Below, one piece after another: positions 16,526-24,544 of a stretch of DNA of 64,000 bases. The translations under genes were made by a program, and so were the position numbers. The stretch lies in contig NZ_AQQU01000003.1 of assembly GCF_002210105.1 (NCBI RefSeq), positions 124,001 to 188,000 on the forward strand, given 5' to 3'. Within the stretch, counting starts at the first letter, position 1. Each line of letters opens with the position of its first letter. The DNA is from Oceanicola sp. 22II-s10i. Its GTDB lineage: Bacteria > Pseudomonadota > Alphaproteobacteria > Rhodobacterales > Rhodobacteraceae. Under the pieces are notes generated by a model. The model was not told where the DNA came from, made no database searches, and saw only the letters and a program-made list of their open reading frames with translations.

Positions 16526-17250
16526 GCACGATCCTGTCCACACGCGGGCTGTCCCGCTCCTTCGCCGGGCTGCGCGCGGTGCACGAGGTGGATTTCGACC
16601 TGCCGCAGGGCGAGATCCGCGCGCTGATCGGGCCGAACGGGGCGGGCAAGACGACCTTCGTGTCGATGCTGATCGGCCGCCTGCCGCCGTCCTCGGGCCA
16701 GATCAGTTTCGACGGGCGCGACGTCACGCGCCTCTCCGCACCCGAACGTGTACGGCTCGGCATGGCCTACACGTTCCAGATCACCTCGGTCTTTTCGCGT
16801 TTGTCGGCGCATGAGAACGTCGCGCTCGCCGCCCGCCGGCGGCTCGGCACGGACGCGGCTGCGGTCGAGGCGGAAGTCGCCGGCGCGCTGGAGCGGACGG
16901 GGCTGAGCGGGCGCGGCGGGGAGGTGGCCGAGGATCTGTCCTACGGGCACCAGCGCCTGCTGGAGATCGCCATGGGCCTCGCGCAAAGGCCGCGGCTGAT
17001 GATCCTCGACGAGCCGACGCAGGGTCTGGCCGAGAGCGAGATCGAGAGCTTCAAGGCGCTGATCCGCGATCTGGCGCGCGAGACGACGATCCTGCTGATC
17101 GAGCACAACATGGCCGTGGTCATGGCGCTGGCGCAGCGGATCACCGTGCTGAACTTCGGCGAGGTGCTGGCCGAGGGGACACCGGAGGAGATCCATGCCA
17201 ACCCGGAGGTTCAGGCGGCCTATCTCGGGACGGGAGGGGCCGATGTGTGA
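16522..17250 (+). CDS. ABC transporter ATP-binding protein, LivG type
   Basis: A 242-residue cytoplasmic ATPase energising the importer. Walker A GPNGAGKT is at residues 37-44, the signature is the LivG-typical non-canonical LSYGHQ (about residue 140), Walker B is LMILDEPTQGL, and the switch histidine follows in LLIEHNMAVV. The start overlaps the livM stop. The following ATPase gene is not immediately adjacent: a 180-base gap with an 82-bp palindrome intervenes, unusual for livG-livF. Confidence 0.95.
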   Translation: MSTILSTRGLSRSFAGLRAVHEVDFDLPQGEIRALIGPNGAGKTTFVSMLIGRLPPSSGQISFDGRDVTRLSAPERVRLGMAYTFQITSVFSRLSAHENVALAARRRLGTDAAAVEAEVAGALERTGLSGRGGEVAEDLSYGHQRLLEIAMGLAQRPRLMILDEPTQGLAESEIESFKALIRDLARETTILLIEHNMAVVMALAQRITVLNFGEVLAEGTPEEIHANPEVQAAYLGTGGADV

Positions 17251-17308
17251 CCGGGCGCTCCGCTGGACCCGCATGCCTTCTGGCTGGGGGCGGAAGTTAG
17301 ATTTCATG

Positions 17309-17390
17309 CCTCCGGCGGAAGTATTTTCGGCCAGAGGAAGCAGGGGAACCGGTTCCGGCTTCCTCTGGCCCCAAATATCCCCGCCGGAGG
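17309..17390. repeat. Dispersed repeat, copy E: two cores head to head as an 82-bp inverted repeat
   Basis: Left arm starts CCTCCGGCGGAAGTATTTTC and continues into GGCCAGAGGAAGCAGGGG; the right arm is its near complement, ending CCGCCGGAGG. The dyad centre is between 17350 and 17351 inside GGAACCGGTTCC. Transcribed within the liv operon it would fold into one very long stem. This is the only copy with paired cores. Confidence 0.88.
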
Positions 17391-17430
17391 CTGCGCCCCC
17401 GGGCGCATCCGGACGCGACGGAGGCCGCAA

Positions 17431-18126
17431 GTGCTGAGGATCGAGGGACTGACCGCCGGATACGGGGCCGCGACCGTGTTGCGCGACCTGACGCTCAGCG
17501 CCGCGCCGGGGCGGATCACCTGCCTGATGGGGCGCAACGGGGCGGGCAAGACGACGACGCTCAAGGCGATCATGGGGCTGGTGCGGCCGCAGGCGGGGCG
17601 CATCCAGCTGGACGATACTGTCATCTCCGACCTGTCGCCGCACAGGGTGCCGGCGCAGGGGATCGGCTATGTCCCGCAGGGGCGGCGGCTCTTCGGCGAG
17701 TTGAGCGTGGCGCAGAACCTGAGGGTCGGGCTGATGACGCGTGGCAGCGGGGCCGAGGTGCAGGAGGAGGTGCTGGACCTGTTCCCGCGCCTGCGCGAGC
17801 GGATGGGGCAGCGGGCGGACACGCTGTCGGGGGGCGAGCAGCAGATGCTGGCCACCGCGCGGGCGCTCTGCCTGCGCCCGCGTCTGCTGCTGCTGGACGA
17901 GCCGACCGAAGGGCTCCAGCCCTCGATGATCGAGGCGATCCGGCAGGTGATCCTGACACTGCGCGACCGTGGCGCCGCCGTGTTGCTGGTCGAACAGCGG
18001 ATCGACGCGGTGCTGGCGATGGCGGACCATGTCCACTTGATCGAGAACGGTCGCAACCTCGAGGATTTCGACGCGGCCCAGCTGACCCGCGCGCCGGACC
18101 GGCTGCGGCGGCACCTCGGGGTCTGA
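17431..18126 (+). CDS. ABC transporter ATP-binding protein, LivF type
   Basis: The 231-residue second ATPase of the importer. Walker A is GRNGAGKTTT (about 32-41), signature LSGGEQQM (about 133-140), Walker B LLLLDEPTEGL, and the segment ending VEQRIDAVLAMADHVHLIENG holds the switch region. It starts with GTG, preceded by GGAGG (17419-17423) eight bases away, so it has its own ribosome site and is not coupled to livG. The stop is four bases from the end of the convergent marR gene. Confidence 0.94.
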   Translation: MLRIEGLTAGYGAATVLRDLTLSAAPGRITCLMGRNGAGKTTTLKAIMGLVRPQAGRIQLDDTVISDLSPHRVPAQGIGYVPQGRRLFGELSVAQNLRVGLMTRGSGAEVQEEVLDLFPRLRERMGQRADTLSGGEQQMLATARALCLRPRLLLLDEPTEGLQPSMIEAIRQVILTLRDRGAAVLLVEQRIDAVLAMADHVHLIENGRNLEDFDAAQLTRAPDRLRRHLGV

Positions 18127-18129
18127 TCC

Positions 18130-18546
18130 TCAGCCGAGCCGGGCGAGCAGGTCGAGGAACTGGCGCTGTTCGTCCTGCGACAGCGGCGAGAGGGTTTCAT
18201 CGGACACCGCGAGCCCTTCGTCCACCAGCCGCTCGAACAGGGTCTGCCCGGTGGCGGTCGCCGACAGGATCATCCGCCGCCGGTCGTCGGGATCGGGCGC
18301 GGCGGTCACCAGCCCCTTGGCCCGCAGCCGGTCGGCGACGCCCTTGATCGTCGCCGCATCCATCGCCACCGCACGGCCGAGCGCGTTCTGCGACAGCGGT
18401 CCGATCTCGCAGAGCCGGGCGAGGGCCGCGAATTGCGTCGGCGTCAGCGCCGGGATATGGGCCGCGAAGATCGCGAGGTGGCGCTGGTTCGCCCGGCGCA
18501 TCAGGTAGCCGACCTGTGCGTCCAGAGAGTAGGCCGGTTGTGTCAT
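18130..18546 (-). CDS. MarR-family transcriptional regulator
   Basis: A 138-residue winged-helix dimeric regulator. The fold is visible as LTPTQFAALARLCEIGPLSQ (helices 2-3), ALGRAVAMDAATIKGVADRLRAKGLV (recognition helix) and DPDDRRRMILSATATG (wing). MarR proteins are typically repressors released by an aromatic or heterocyclic ligand. I take MTQPAYSLD as the start; a longer frame upstream would cover the operator. It is divergent from the hydroxylase operon and the 113-base gap holds a TTGT-N6-ACAA inverted repeat, so autoregulation and control of the island are likely. Confidence 0.9.
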   Translation of the reverse strand: MTQPAYSLDAQVGYLMRRANQRHLAIFAAHIPALTPTQFAALARLCEIGPLSQNALGRAVAMDAATIKGVADRLRAKGLVTAAPDPDDRRRMILSATATGQTLFERLVDEGLAVSDETLSPLSQDEQRQFLDLLARLG

Positions 18547-18604
18547 CGCTCGCGCTCTCCAGTCCGGCGCCGCTTGACAGGGTGGGTCCGCGGCGCTCAC
18601 AATC

Positions 18605-18621
18605 CGTTTGTACACCAACAA
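18605..18621 (+). promoter_or_regulatory. Putative MarR operator between marR and the hydroxylase operon
   Basis: CGTTTGTACACCAACAA contains a perfect TTGT-N6-ACAA inverted repeat. It lies 58 bases from the marR start and 38 bases from the FAD-subunit start, positioned to affect both promoters. Related sites precede hyuA and the importer. Confidence 0.65.
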
Positions 18622-18659
18622 TTCCGCGCGCCCCAAGGCGCCGAGCCGAAAGCGCCCCG

Positions 18660-19493
18660 ATGTCCGCCTTTCACCGGCCGACCGACCTGACCGAAGCCCT
18701 TGCCATCGCGGCCGGGCCGGGGGTCAGGCCTGCGGCGGGCTGTACCGATCTGTTTCCGGCGACCGAGGCGCAGGTGCTGGCTGGCCCGGTGCTGGACCTG
18801 ACCGCCATCTCCGGCCTACGCGGCATCGCGCGCGACGGCAAGGGCTGGCGGATCGGGGCGGTGACCACCTGGGCCGACGTAATCGCGGCGGACCTGCCGC
18901 CGGCCTTCGACGGGCTCAAGGCGGCCGCGCGGGAGGTCGGGTCGGTCCAGATCCAGACCTCGGGCACTGTCGCGGGGAATCTGTGCAACGCCTCGCCCGC
19001 CGCCGACGGGGTGCCGCCGCTGCTGACCCTCGGGGCGGAGGTGGAGATCGCGTCGGCCACCGGTATGCGCCGCCTGCCGCTCGGGGCCTTCCTGACCGGC
19101 GTGCGGCAGACGGCGCTTGCGCCGGGCGAGATCGTGACGGCGATCCTGATCCCAGAGGTGGCCGGACAGGGCGCGTTCCTGAAGCTGGGGGCGCGGCGGT
19201 ATCTCGTGATCTCGATCGCGATGGTCGCCGTGCGGCTTGTGGTCGTCGACGGACGGATCGCTGAGGTCTCACTGGCGGTCGGCGCCTGTTCTCCTGTGGC
19301 GCAGCGGCTTTCGGCTCAGGAGGCCGCACTGGCGGGTCTGACACTGGCCGAAGCCGAAGGCGCGGTGACCGAGACGCTGGTGGCCGATGCCCTGTCGCCG
19401 ATCGCGGATGTGCGGGCGGACGCGGCCTATCGCATCGCGGCGGCGACCGATCTGGTCCGTCGCGCGGTGGCTGAGGCGGGGAGGGGCGCATGA
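18660..19493 (+). CDS. Molybdenum hydroxylase FAD-binding subunit (CoxM/XdhB-like)
   Basis: The 277-residue medium subunit of a xanthine-dehydrogenase-family enzyme. It carries electrons from the 2Fe-2S centres to FAD and on to an acceptor. The FAD pyrophosphate motif AAGCTDLFP lies near residue 25, and TSGTVAGNLCNASPAADGVPP (about 100-120) is the second FAD-binding loop; SIAMVAVRL marks the C-terminal CO_deh_flav_C domain. It overlaps the next gene by ATGA. Together they give a two-polypeptide enzyme. Confidence 0.92.
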   Translation: MSAFHRPTDLTEALAIAAGPGVRPAAGCTDLFPATEAQVLAGPVLDLTAISGLRGIARDGKGWRIGAVTTWADVIAADLPPAFDGLKAAAREVGSVQIQTSGTVAGNLCNASPAADGVPPLLTLGAEVEIASATGMRRLPLGAFLTGVRQTALAPGEIVTAILIPEVAGQGAFLKLGARRYLVISIAMVAVRLVVVDGRIAEVSLAVGACSPVAQRLSAQEAALAGLTLAEAEGAVTETLVADALSPIADVRADAAYRIAAATDLVRRAVAEAGRGA

Positions 19494-22216
19494 CCATCCG
19501 GCAACCGGTTCCGCTGGGTCTGACCGTCAACGGGCGCGATCACCACGTCGCCACCGATCCGACGCGGCGGTTGTCCGACGTGCTGCGGCGCGATCTGGGG
19601 CTGACCGGCACGAAATCCGGCTGCGACGCGGGCGACTGCGGGGCCTGCACGGTGCTGATCGACGGCGCGCCTGTCTGTGCCTGCCTGACACCTGCCGCGC
19701 AGGCGGTCGGGCGCCGGGTCGAGACGGTCGAGGCGCTGGCTGCCGCGCCGGAAACCGCGGCGTTGCAGGACGCCTTTCTGCGCCACGGGGCCGCGCAATG
19801 CGGGATCTGTACGCCGGGCATGCTGATGGCCGCGACCGCCCTGATCCGCCGGACGCCGCATCCGACGCGGGCCGAGGCGGAGGCGGCGCTCGGTGGTGTG
19901 CTCTGCCGGTGCACGGGTTATGCAAAGATCATCGACGCGGTTTGCAACGTTCATCCCGGTCCCACGCCCGAGATGCCGCAGGCGGGCGCCGCGGTCGGGG
20001 CCCGGCTGCCGCGTCTTGACGGGGCCGACAAGGTCACCGGCGCGGAACGGTTCGGGGCCGATCACCTGCCCGAGGGCGCGCTTGTGGTCCGTGCCATCCG
20101 CTCGCCGCACCCCGCGGCGCGGTTCGTGTTCAGCGACCTCGACGGGTTCGCGCGCCGCACCGGCCTTATGGTGTTCACCGCCGCCGACATCCCCGGCGAG
20201 AACCGCTTCGGCGTGATCCCGCCCTTCGCCGATCAGCCCGCGCTGGCCGAGACCGAGGCGCGGCTGCGGGGCGAGGCCATCGCGCTGGTCGCAGGCCCGC
20301 GGGCGGCGATCGAGGCTGCGGACCTCTCAGCCTTTCCCGTGAGTTGGGAAATACTGGACCCCGTGACCGACCCGGCACAGGCGCAGGGTGCGCGGCCGGT
20401 TCTGGCGGAGCGTCCCGACAACGTGCTGACCCGTGGCCGCGTGGTCCGTGGCGATGCAGCCACCGGAATTGCCGATGCAGAGCATGTGGTTACGGGCGAA
20501 ACCTCAACCGCGTTTGTCGAGCATGCCTATATCGAGCCCGAAGCCGGTGCCGCGTGGATGGAGGGCGAAACGCTCTGCATCCGCGCCTGCACGCAGGCCC
20601 CTGTCATGGACCGCGACGACGTGGCAAAGCTGCTCGCCCTGCCGGTGGAACGCGTCCGCATCCTGCCCTCGGGCACCGGCGGCGGCTTCGGCTCCAAGCT
20701 CGATGTCTCCCTCCAGCCACTGATCGGGCTGGTGGCGCTGAAGACGGGCCGCCCCGCCGTCATGACCTACACGCGGCGCGAGTCGATGCAATCGACCACC
20801 AAGCGGCACCCGGCCCGTATGACCGCCAGCATCGGTTGCGACGCCGGGGGCCGGATCACCGCGATGGAATTCGACGGCACCTTCGACACCGGCGCCTATG
20901 CCTCCTGGGGGCCGACGGTGGCGAACAGGGTGCCGGTCCATGCCTCCGGCCCCTATTTCACGCCCACCTACCGGGCCGAAACCATCGCGCTCCACACCAA
21001 CAATCCGATCGGCGGCGCATTCCGGGGCTTCGGCGTGCCGCAGGCGGCAATCCTGCAGGAAACGCTCTACGACGACCTCGCCGAAAAGGCCGGGATCGAC
21101 CGGCTGGAATTCCGCCGGATCAACGCTTTGCGGGACGGTCAGCCCACGGTCTGCGGCCAGAGCCTCGGCGGTGTCGGGATCGGCGCCTGCCTCGATGCGC
21201 TGTCGGTGGAATGGGTTCGCGCCGTGGCCGAGGCCGAGAGCTTCAACGCCACGGCGGGGCGCATGCGCCGCGGCGTCGGGGTCGCCTCATGCTGGTATGG
21301 CTGCGGCAACACCGCGCTGCCGAACCCCTCGACCATGCGTGTCGGGCTGACTCCCTCGGGCCGTGTCGTGCTGCATCAGGGCGCGACGGATATCGGGCAG
21401 GGGTCGAACACGGTGATCCCGCAGATCTGCGCCGATGCGCTCGGCCTGCCGCTGGCCGCGTTCGACCTGATCGGCCCCGACACCGCGCTGACACCCGACG
21501 GCGGCAAGACCTCGGCCTCGCGCCAGACCTACGTGTCGGGCAAGGCCGCGATGCTGGCCGGGCAGGCGCTCAGGGCGCAGGTCCTCGCCCTGACCAACCG
21601 CGCCCCGGATGCCGCGCTTTTGCTCTCAGGCGCGATCCTGACCGTCCGCGACAGCGCCGGTGAAACCACGCTCGACCTCGCCCGGCTGCCGGTGGCGGAG
21701 GGTTACGCACTGGTGGCCGAGGAAAGCTACGACCCGCCGACCGCGCCGCTGGACGCGGACGGGCAGGGCGCGCCCTATGCGGTCTACGGCTATGGCGCGC
21801 AACTGGCCGAGGTGGAGGTCGACACGGTCCTCGGCACCACCCGTGTCCTGCGGATCGTCGCGGCCCATGACCTCGGCCGGGTCATCAACCCGCTGCTGGC
21901 CGAAGGCCAGATCGAGGGCGGCATCGCGCAGGGCCTCGGCCTCGCGCTGATGGAGGAATACCTGCCCGGCCGCACCGAGAACCTGCACGATTACCTGATA
22001 CCGACGACGGGCGACATGCCCGAAATCCGCTCGATCCTGCTGGAGGTCCCCGATCCCGAGGGACCCATGGGCGCCAAGGGCCTCGGCGAACACGCCCTGA
22101 TCCCGACCGCCCCGGCGATCCTCAACGCGATCCGCCACGCCACCGGCGCCCGCATCCGCCAGCTGCCCGCGCTGCCGCACCGCGTCCTCGCCGCCATGTG
22201 GGAGGCGGGCAGATGA
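19490..22216 (+). CDS. Molybdenum hydroxylase, fused 2Fe-2S and molybdopterin subunits
   Basis: A 908-residue fusion of the small Fe-S and large Mo subunits of a xanthine-dehydrogenase-family hydroxylase. Such enzymes insert water-derived oxygen into N-heterocycles or aldehydes. The plant-type ferredoxin domain binds one cluster with Cys45, Cys50, Cys53 and Cys65. The second, helical domain has CGICTPGM (Cys104, Cys107) and CRCTGY (Cys139, Cys141). The Mo domain begins near residue 165; GGFGSK (about 400) and GAFRGFG contact the cofactor, and the GAKGLGE motif ends with the catalytic glutamate Glu867. Length and glutamate position resemble the fused aldehyde oxidoreductase Mop of Desulfovibrio gigas, but the substrate here is unknown. 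Confidence 0.93.
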   Translation: MTIRQPVPLGLTVNGRDHHVATDPTRRLSDVLRRDLGLTGTKSGCDAGDCGACTVLIDGAPVCACLTPAAQAVGRRVETVEALAAAPETAALQDAFLRHGAAQCGICTPGMLMAATALIRRTPHPTRAEAEAALGGVLCRCTGYAKIIDAVCNVHPGPTPEMPQAGAAVGARLPRLDGADKVTGAERFGADHLPEGALVVRAIRSPHPAARFVFSDLDGFARRTGLMVFTAADIPGENRFGVIPPFADQPALAETEARLRGEAIALVAGPRAAIEAADLSAFPVSWEILDPVTDPAQAQGARPVLAERPDNVLTRGRVVRGDAATGIADAEHVVTGETSTAFVEHAYIEPEAGAAWMEGETLCIRACTQAPVMDRDDVAKLLALPVERVRILPSGTGGGFGSKLDVSLQPLIGLVALKTGRPAVMTYTRRESMQSTTKRHPARMTASIGCDAGGRITAMEFDGTFDTGAYASWGPTVANRVPVHASGPYFTPTYRAETIALHTNNPIGGAFRGFGVPQAAILQETLYDDLAEKAGIDRLEFRRINALRDGQPTVCGQSLGGVGIGACLDALSVEWVRAVAEAESFNATAGRMRRGVGVASCWYGCGNTALPNPSTMRVGLTPSGRVVLHQGATDIGQGSNTVIPQICADALGLPLAAFDLIGPDTALTPDGGKTSASRQTYVSGKAAMLAGQALRAQVLALTNRAPDAALLLSGAILTVRDSAGETTLDLARLPVAEGYALVAEESYDPPTAPLDADGQGAPYAVYGYGAQLAEVEVDTVLGTTRVLRIVAAHDLGRVINPLLAEGQIEGGIAQGLGLALMEEYLPGRTENLHDYLIPTTGDMPEIRSILLEVPDPEGPMGAKGLGEHALIPTAPAILNAIRHATGARIRQLPALPHRVLAAMWEAGR

Positions 22217-22275
22217 CCGCCAACGCCGCATCATCCCGTGTCGTCGCCCGGCACGCCCGAGGGTCTCTGACATGA
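22213..22275 (+). CDS. 20-codon bridging ORF in the hydroxylase operon
   Basis: The stop of the hydroxylase gene forms ATGA with an ATG that opens 20 codons (MTANAASSRVVARHARGSLT); these end in another ATGA overlapping the start of the next gene. It exactly fills the 55-base gap. No domain is visible. It may act only to carry terminating ribosomes to the next start (translational coupling). It may also be fortuitous. Confidence 0.3.
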   Translation: MTANAASSRVVARHARGSLT

Positions 22276-23720
22276 CCGAACCGGCCCCGAAACCCGACAA
22301 GATCCGCTGCGACGCCTGCCCGGTGATGTGCTACGTGGCCGAGGGCCGGACCGGCGCCTGCGACCGCTATGCCAACGAGAACGGGCGGATCGTCCGCTGC
22401 GATCCGCTGACCATCCTGGAGGAGGCCACAGCCCACGGGACACCGTTGCGCCCCTTCCTCGGCGCCGGCTGGACGGGCGATCTGACTCCTGATGACGGGC
22501 GCGTGGTGACGGCGATCGGGGCGGGCACGACCTATCCGGATTTCAAACCGGCACCCTTCATCGTCTCGCGCCAGTTCGACGGGATCGACGCCGTGACCGT
22601 GGTGACCGAGGCGATCTATTCCTACTGCGGTGTCAAGGTGAAGATCGACACCGACCGCCATCTCGGCCGCGAAGGCGCTCGCGTTCTGGCGCAGGGCGAA
22701 GAGGTGGGGCTGGTCATCACCTCGGAATACGGGTCCCAGATGCTGTCGCTCGGTGGGGTCGACCACCTGACCGGCGGCTCGAAATCCGAAGGCCGGGCCA
22801 CCTGCGACACGCTCCTCGCGCTTTGCAACTGCGAAGCGGTGGATTTGCAAATCGACGGAGGCGCGCAGGTCACCGTTCAGGCTGGCCGTCCGCCGATCGT
22901 CGACGGCCAGCCCGAGATCCGGATGCGCGTCGGCTGCGGCTCGGCCACCATCGGCATGTTCGCCTCGCAATGGCAGGGGCTGGTGGACGAGGTGGTGGTG
23001 GTCGACGACCACATCACCGGCGTCGTGTCGGAGCATCAGGCCGGCAAGGTCATCGGCTGGCCCGACACCGGCATCCGCATCCGCGGCCACCGCTCCACGC
23101 CCGGTCGCTATTTCCGGGTGGCCGAGCCGGGGCTCGGCTGGGGCGGCACCGATATCGACGACCCGCTGTCGATCCTGAACCCTTGGCTGGCGAAAAAGGG
23201 TGCGCGGCCGGGCCTGACGCTGCTCATGGTCTCGACCACCGGCGAGCACGCGGCGTACTACGTGCTCGACGACGACCTCGTCCCGCGGCAACAGCCGATG
23301 CCCGCCGCCCTTCAGCCCAGTGTCGACCTGATCGCCGAGAACTGCGAACCCGCGCTCTGCACGGTGATGTTCCAGGCCGGCGCGGGCGGATCGCTCCGGT
23401 CCGGGGCGACAAAGAACCCGGTGCAACTGACGCGCGCCGTCCAGTCCGGCGCGGTCCGGGTCACCGTCGGCGGGGCGCCGGCCTACGTCTGGCCCGGCGG
23501 CGGCATCACCCTGATGGTGGACGTCACCCGCCTGCCACCCGGCAGTTTCGGCTACGTCCCCACACCGGCCCTCGTCGCTCCGCTGGAGTTCACCACCGAC
23601 CGCGCCACTTACCGGGCGCTCGGCGGCCACGACGACGCGGTGCGTGACATTGCCGAGGTTCTCGCCAACGGCAATGAATACGGCGCGCGCCACCGCATTC
23701 TCGGAGAGGGCGACCGGTGA
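22272..23720 (+). CDS. 6-hydroxynicotinate reductase-like iron-sulfur protein
   Basis: A 482-residue protein resembling the 6-hydroxynicotinate reductase (Hnr) of anaerobic nicotinate fermentation, which reduces the pyridone ring with ferredoxin. The N-terminal cluster motif has Cys13, Cys16, Cys20 and Cys30 (CDACPVMC, then GACDRYAN). Further conserved stretches include SYCGVKVKIDTDRHLGREGA, VITSEYGSQMLSLGG and MRVGCGSATIGMFA. Its place directly behind a molybdenum hydroxylase repeats the order of the known pathway's first two steps (ring hydroxylation, then ring reduction). The name is inherited from homology; the reaction in an aerobe is unproved. Confidence 0.72.
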   Translation: MTEPAPKPDKIRCDACPVMCYVAEGRTGACDRYANENGRIVRCDPLTILEEATAHGTPLRPFLGAGWTGDLTPDDGRVVTAIGAGTTYPDFKPAPFIVSRQFDGIDAVTVVTEAIYSYCGVKVKIDTDRHLGREGARVLAQGEEVGLVITSEYGSQMLSLGGVDHLTGGSKSEGRATCDTLLALCNCEAVDLQIDGGAQVTVQAGRPPIVDGQPEIRMRVGCGSATIGMFASQWQGLVDEVVVVDDHITGVVSEHQAGKVIGWPDTGIRIRGHRSTPGRYFRVAEPGLGWGGTDIDDPLSILNPWLAKKGARPGLTLLMVSTTGEHAAYYVLDDDLVPRQQPMPAALQPSVDLIAENCEPALCTVMFQAGAGGSLRSGATKNPVQLTRAVQSGAVRVTVGGAPAYVWPGGGITLMVDVTRLPPGSFGYVPTPALVAPLEFTTDRATYRALGGHDDAVRDIAEVLANGNEYGARHRILGEGDR

Positions 23721-24544
23721 CCGGCCCGCAGGCCGCATGGCTGGCGGACGGACGTCTGCACCTGAATCACGGACCCATCGACCTGATCGTCAGTGCCGAG
23801 GGGCAGGGCGCCCAGACCGCCTATGACGCCGCCGCCGCCCGCTTCGCCAGCGTCCTGACCGAGCTTGTGGCCGATCTCCCGCGCCTCCGCCAGCCGGAGC
23901 CCCGGCCCTTCACTGCTCCGATTGCCCGTGCCATGGCCGCCGCCACGCGGCCCTTCGCCCCTGAATTCATCACCCCGATGGCCGCCGTCGCGGGTGCCGT
24001 GGCCGACGATATCCTTTTGCAAATGACCCGCGCGGCGAATTTGCATAAGGCGATCGTGAACAACGGCGGCGACATCGCCCTGCACCTCGCCCCCGGCGCG
24101 TCCTTCACCGCGATGATGCCCGGCGGCCGCATCACGCTCGACCACGTCTCGCCATCCCGCGGCATCGCCACCTCGGGCCGGGGCGGCCGGTCGCATTCTC
24201 TCGGTATCGCTGACGCCGTCACGGTCCTCGCGGCCAACGCCGCCGCCGCAGATGCCGCCGCCACGATGATCGCAAATCAAGTCGATCTGCCCGGCCACCC
24301 TTCCGTGCTCAGGACCCCGGCCAACCTGCTCTCGCCCGACAGCGACCTCGGCGACCGACCCGTCACCACCGGCCTCGGCCCGCTCACCGCGGATGAGGTC
24401 GCGCAGGCTCTCGCCCGCGGGGCCGCCTATGCCGCTGCACTTATCGCCCGCGGACTGATCCACGCCGCGCATCTCTGCCTGAATGACCAAAGCCGAACGG
24501 TCGACCCCGAGACTGCAATCGAAAAGGACCCGGCCCATGCCTGA
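23717..24544 (+). CDS. UPF0280 family protein
   Basis: A 275-residue uncharacterised protein that I assign to UPF0280 from overall pattern: the Gly-rich C-terminal half has MMPGGRITLDHVSPSRGIATSGRGGRSHSLG broken by loops, and IARAMAAATRPF, VAGAVADDILLQM and NGGDIALHL precede it. The fold is related to ApbE-like proteins in some classifications, which is not a functional assignment. It starts with GTG overlapping the upstream stop (GTGA), and its stop overlaps the next gene's start by eight bases, so it belongs to the same translational unit as the Hnr-like protein. Confidence 0.7.
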   Translation: MTGPQAAWLADGRLHLNHGPIDLIVSAEGQGAQTAYDAAAARFASVLTELVADLPRLRQPEPRPFTAPIARAMAAATRPFAPEFITPMAAVAGAVADDILLQMTRAANLHKAIVNNGGDIALHLAPGASFTAMMPGGRITLDHVSPSRGIATSGRGGRSHSLGIADAVTVLAANAAAADAAATMIANQVDLPGHPSVLRTPANLLSPDSDLGDRPVTTGLGPLTADEVAQALARGAAYAAALIARGLIHAAHLCLNDQSRTVDPETAIEKDPAHA

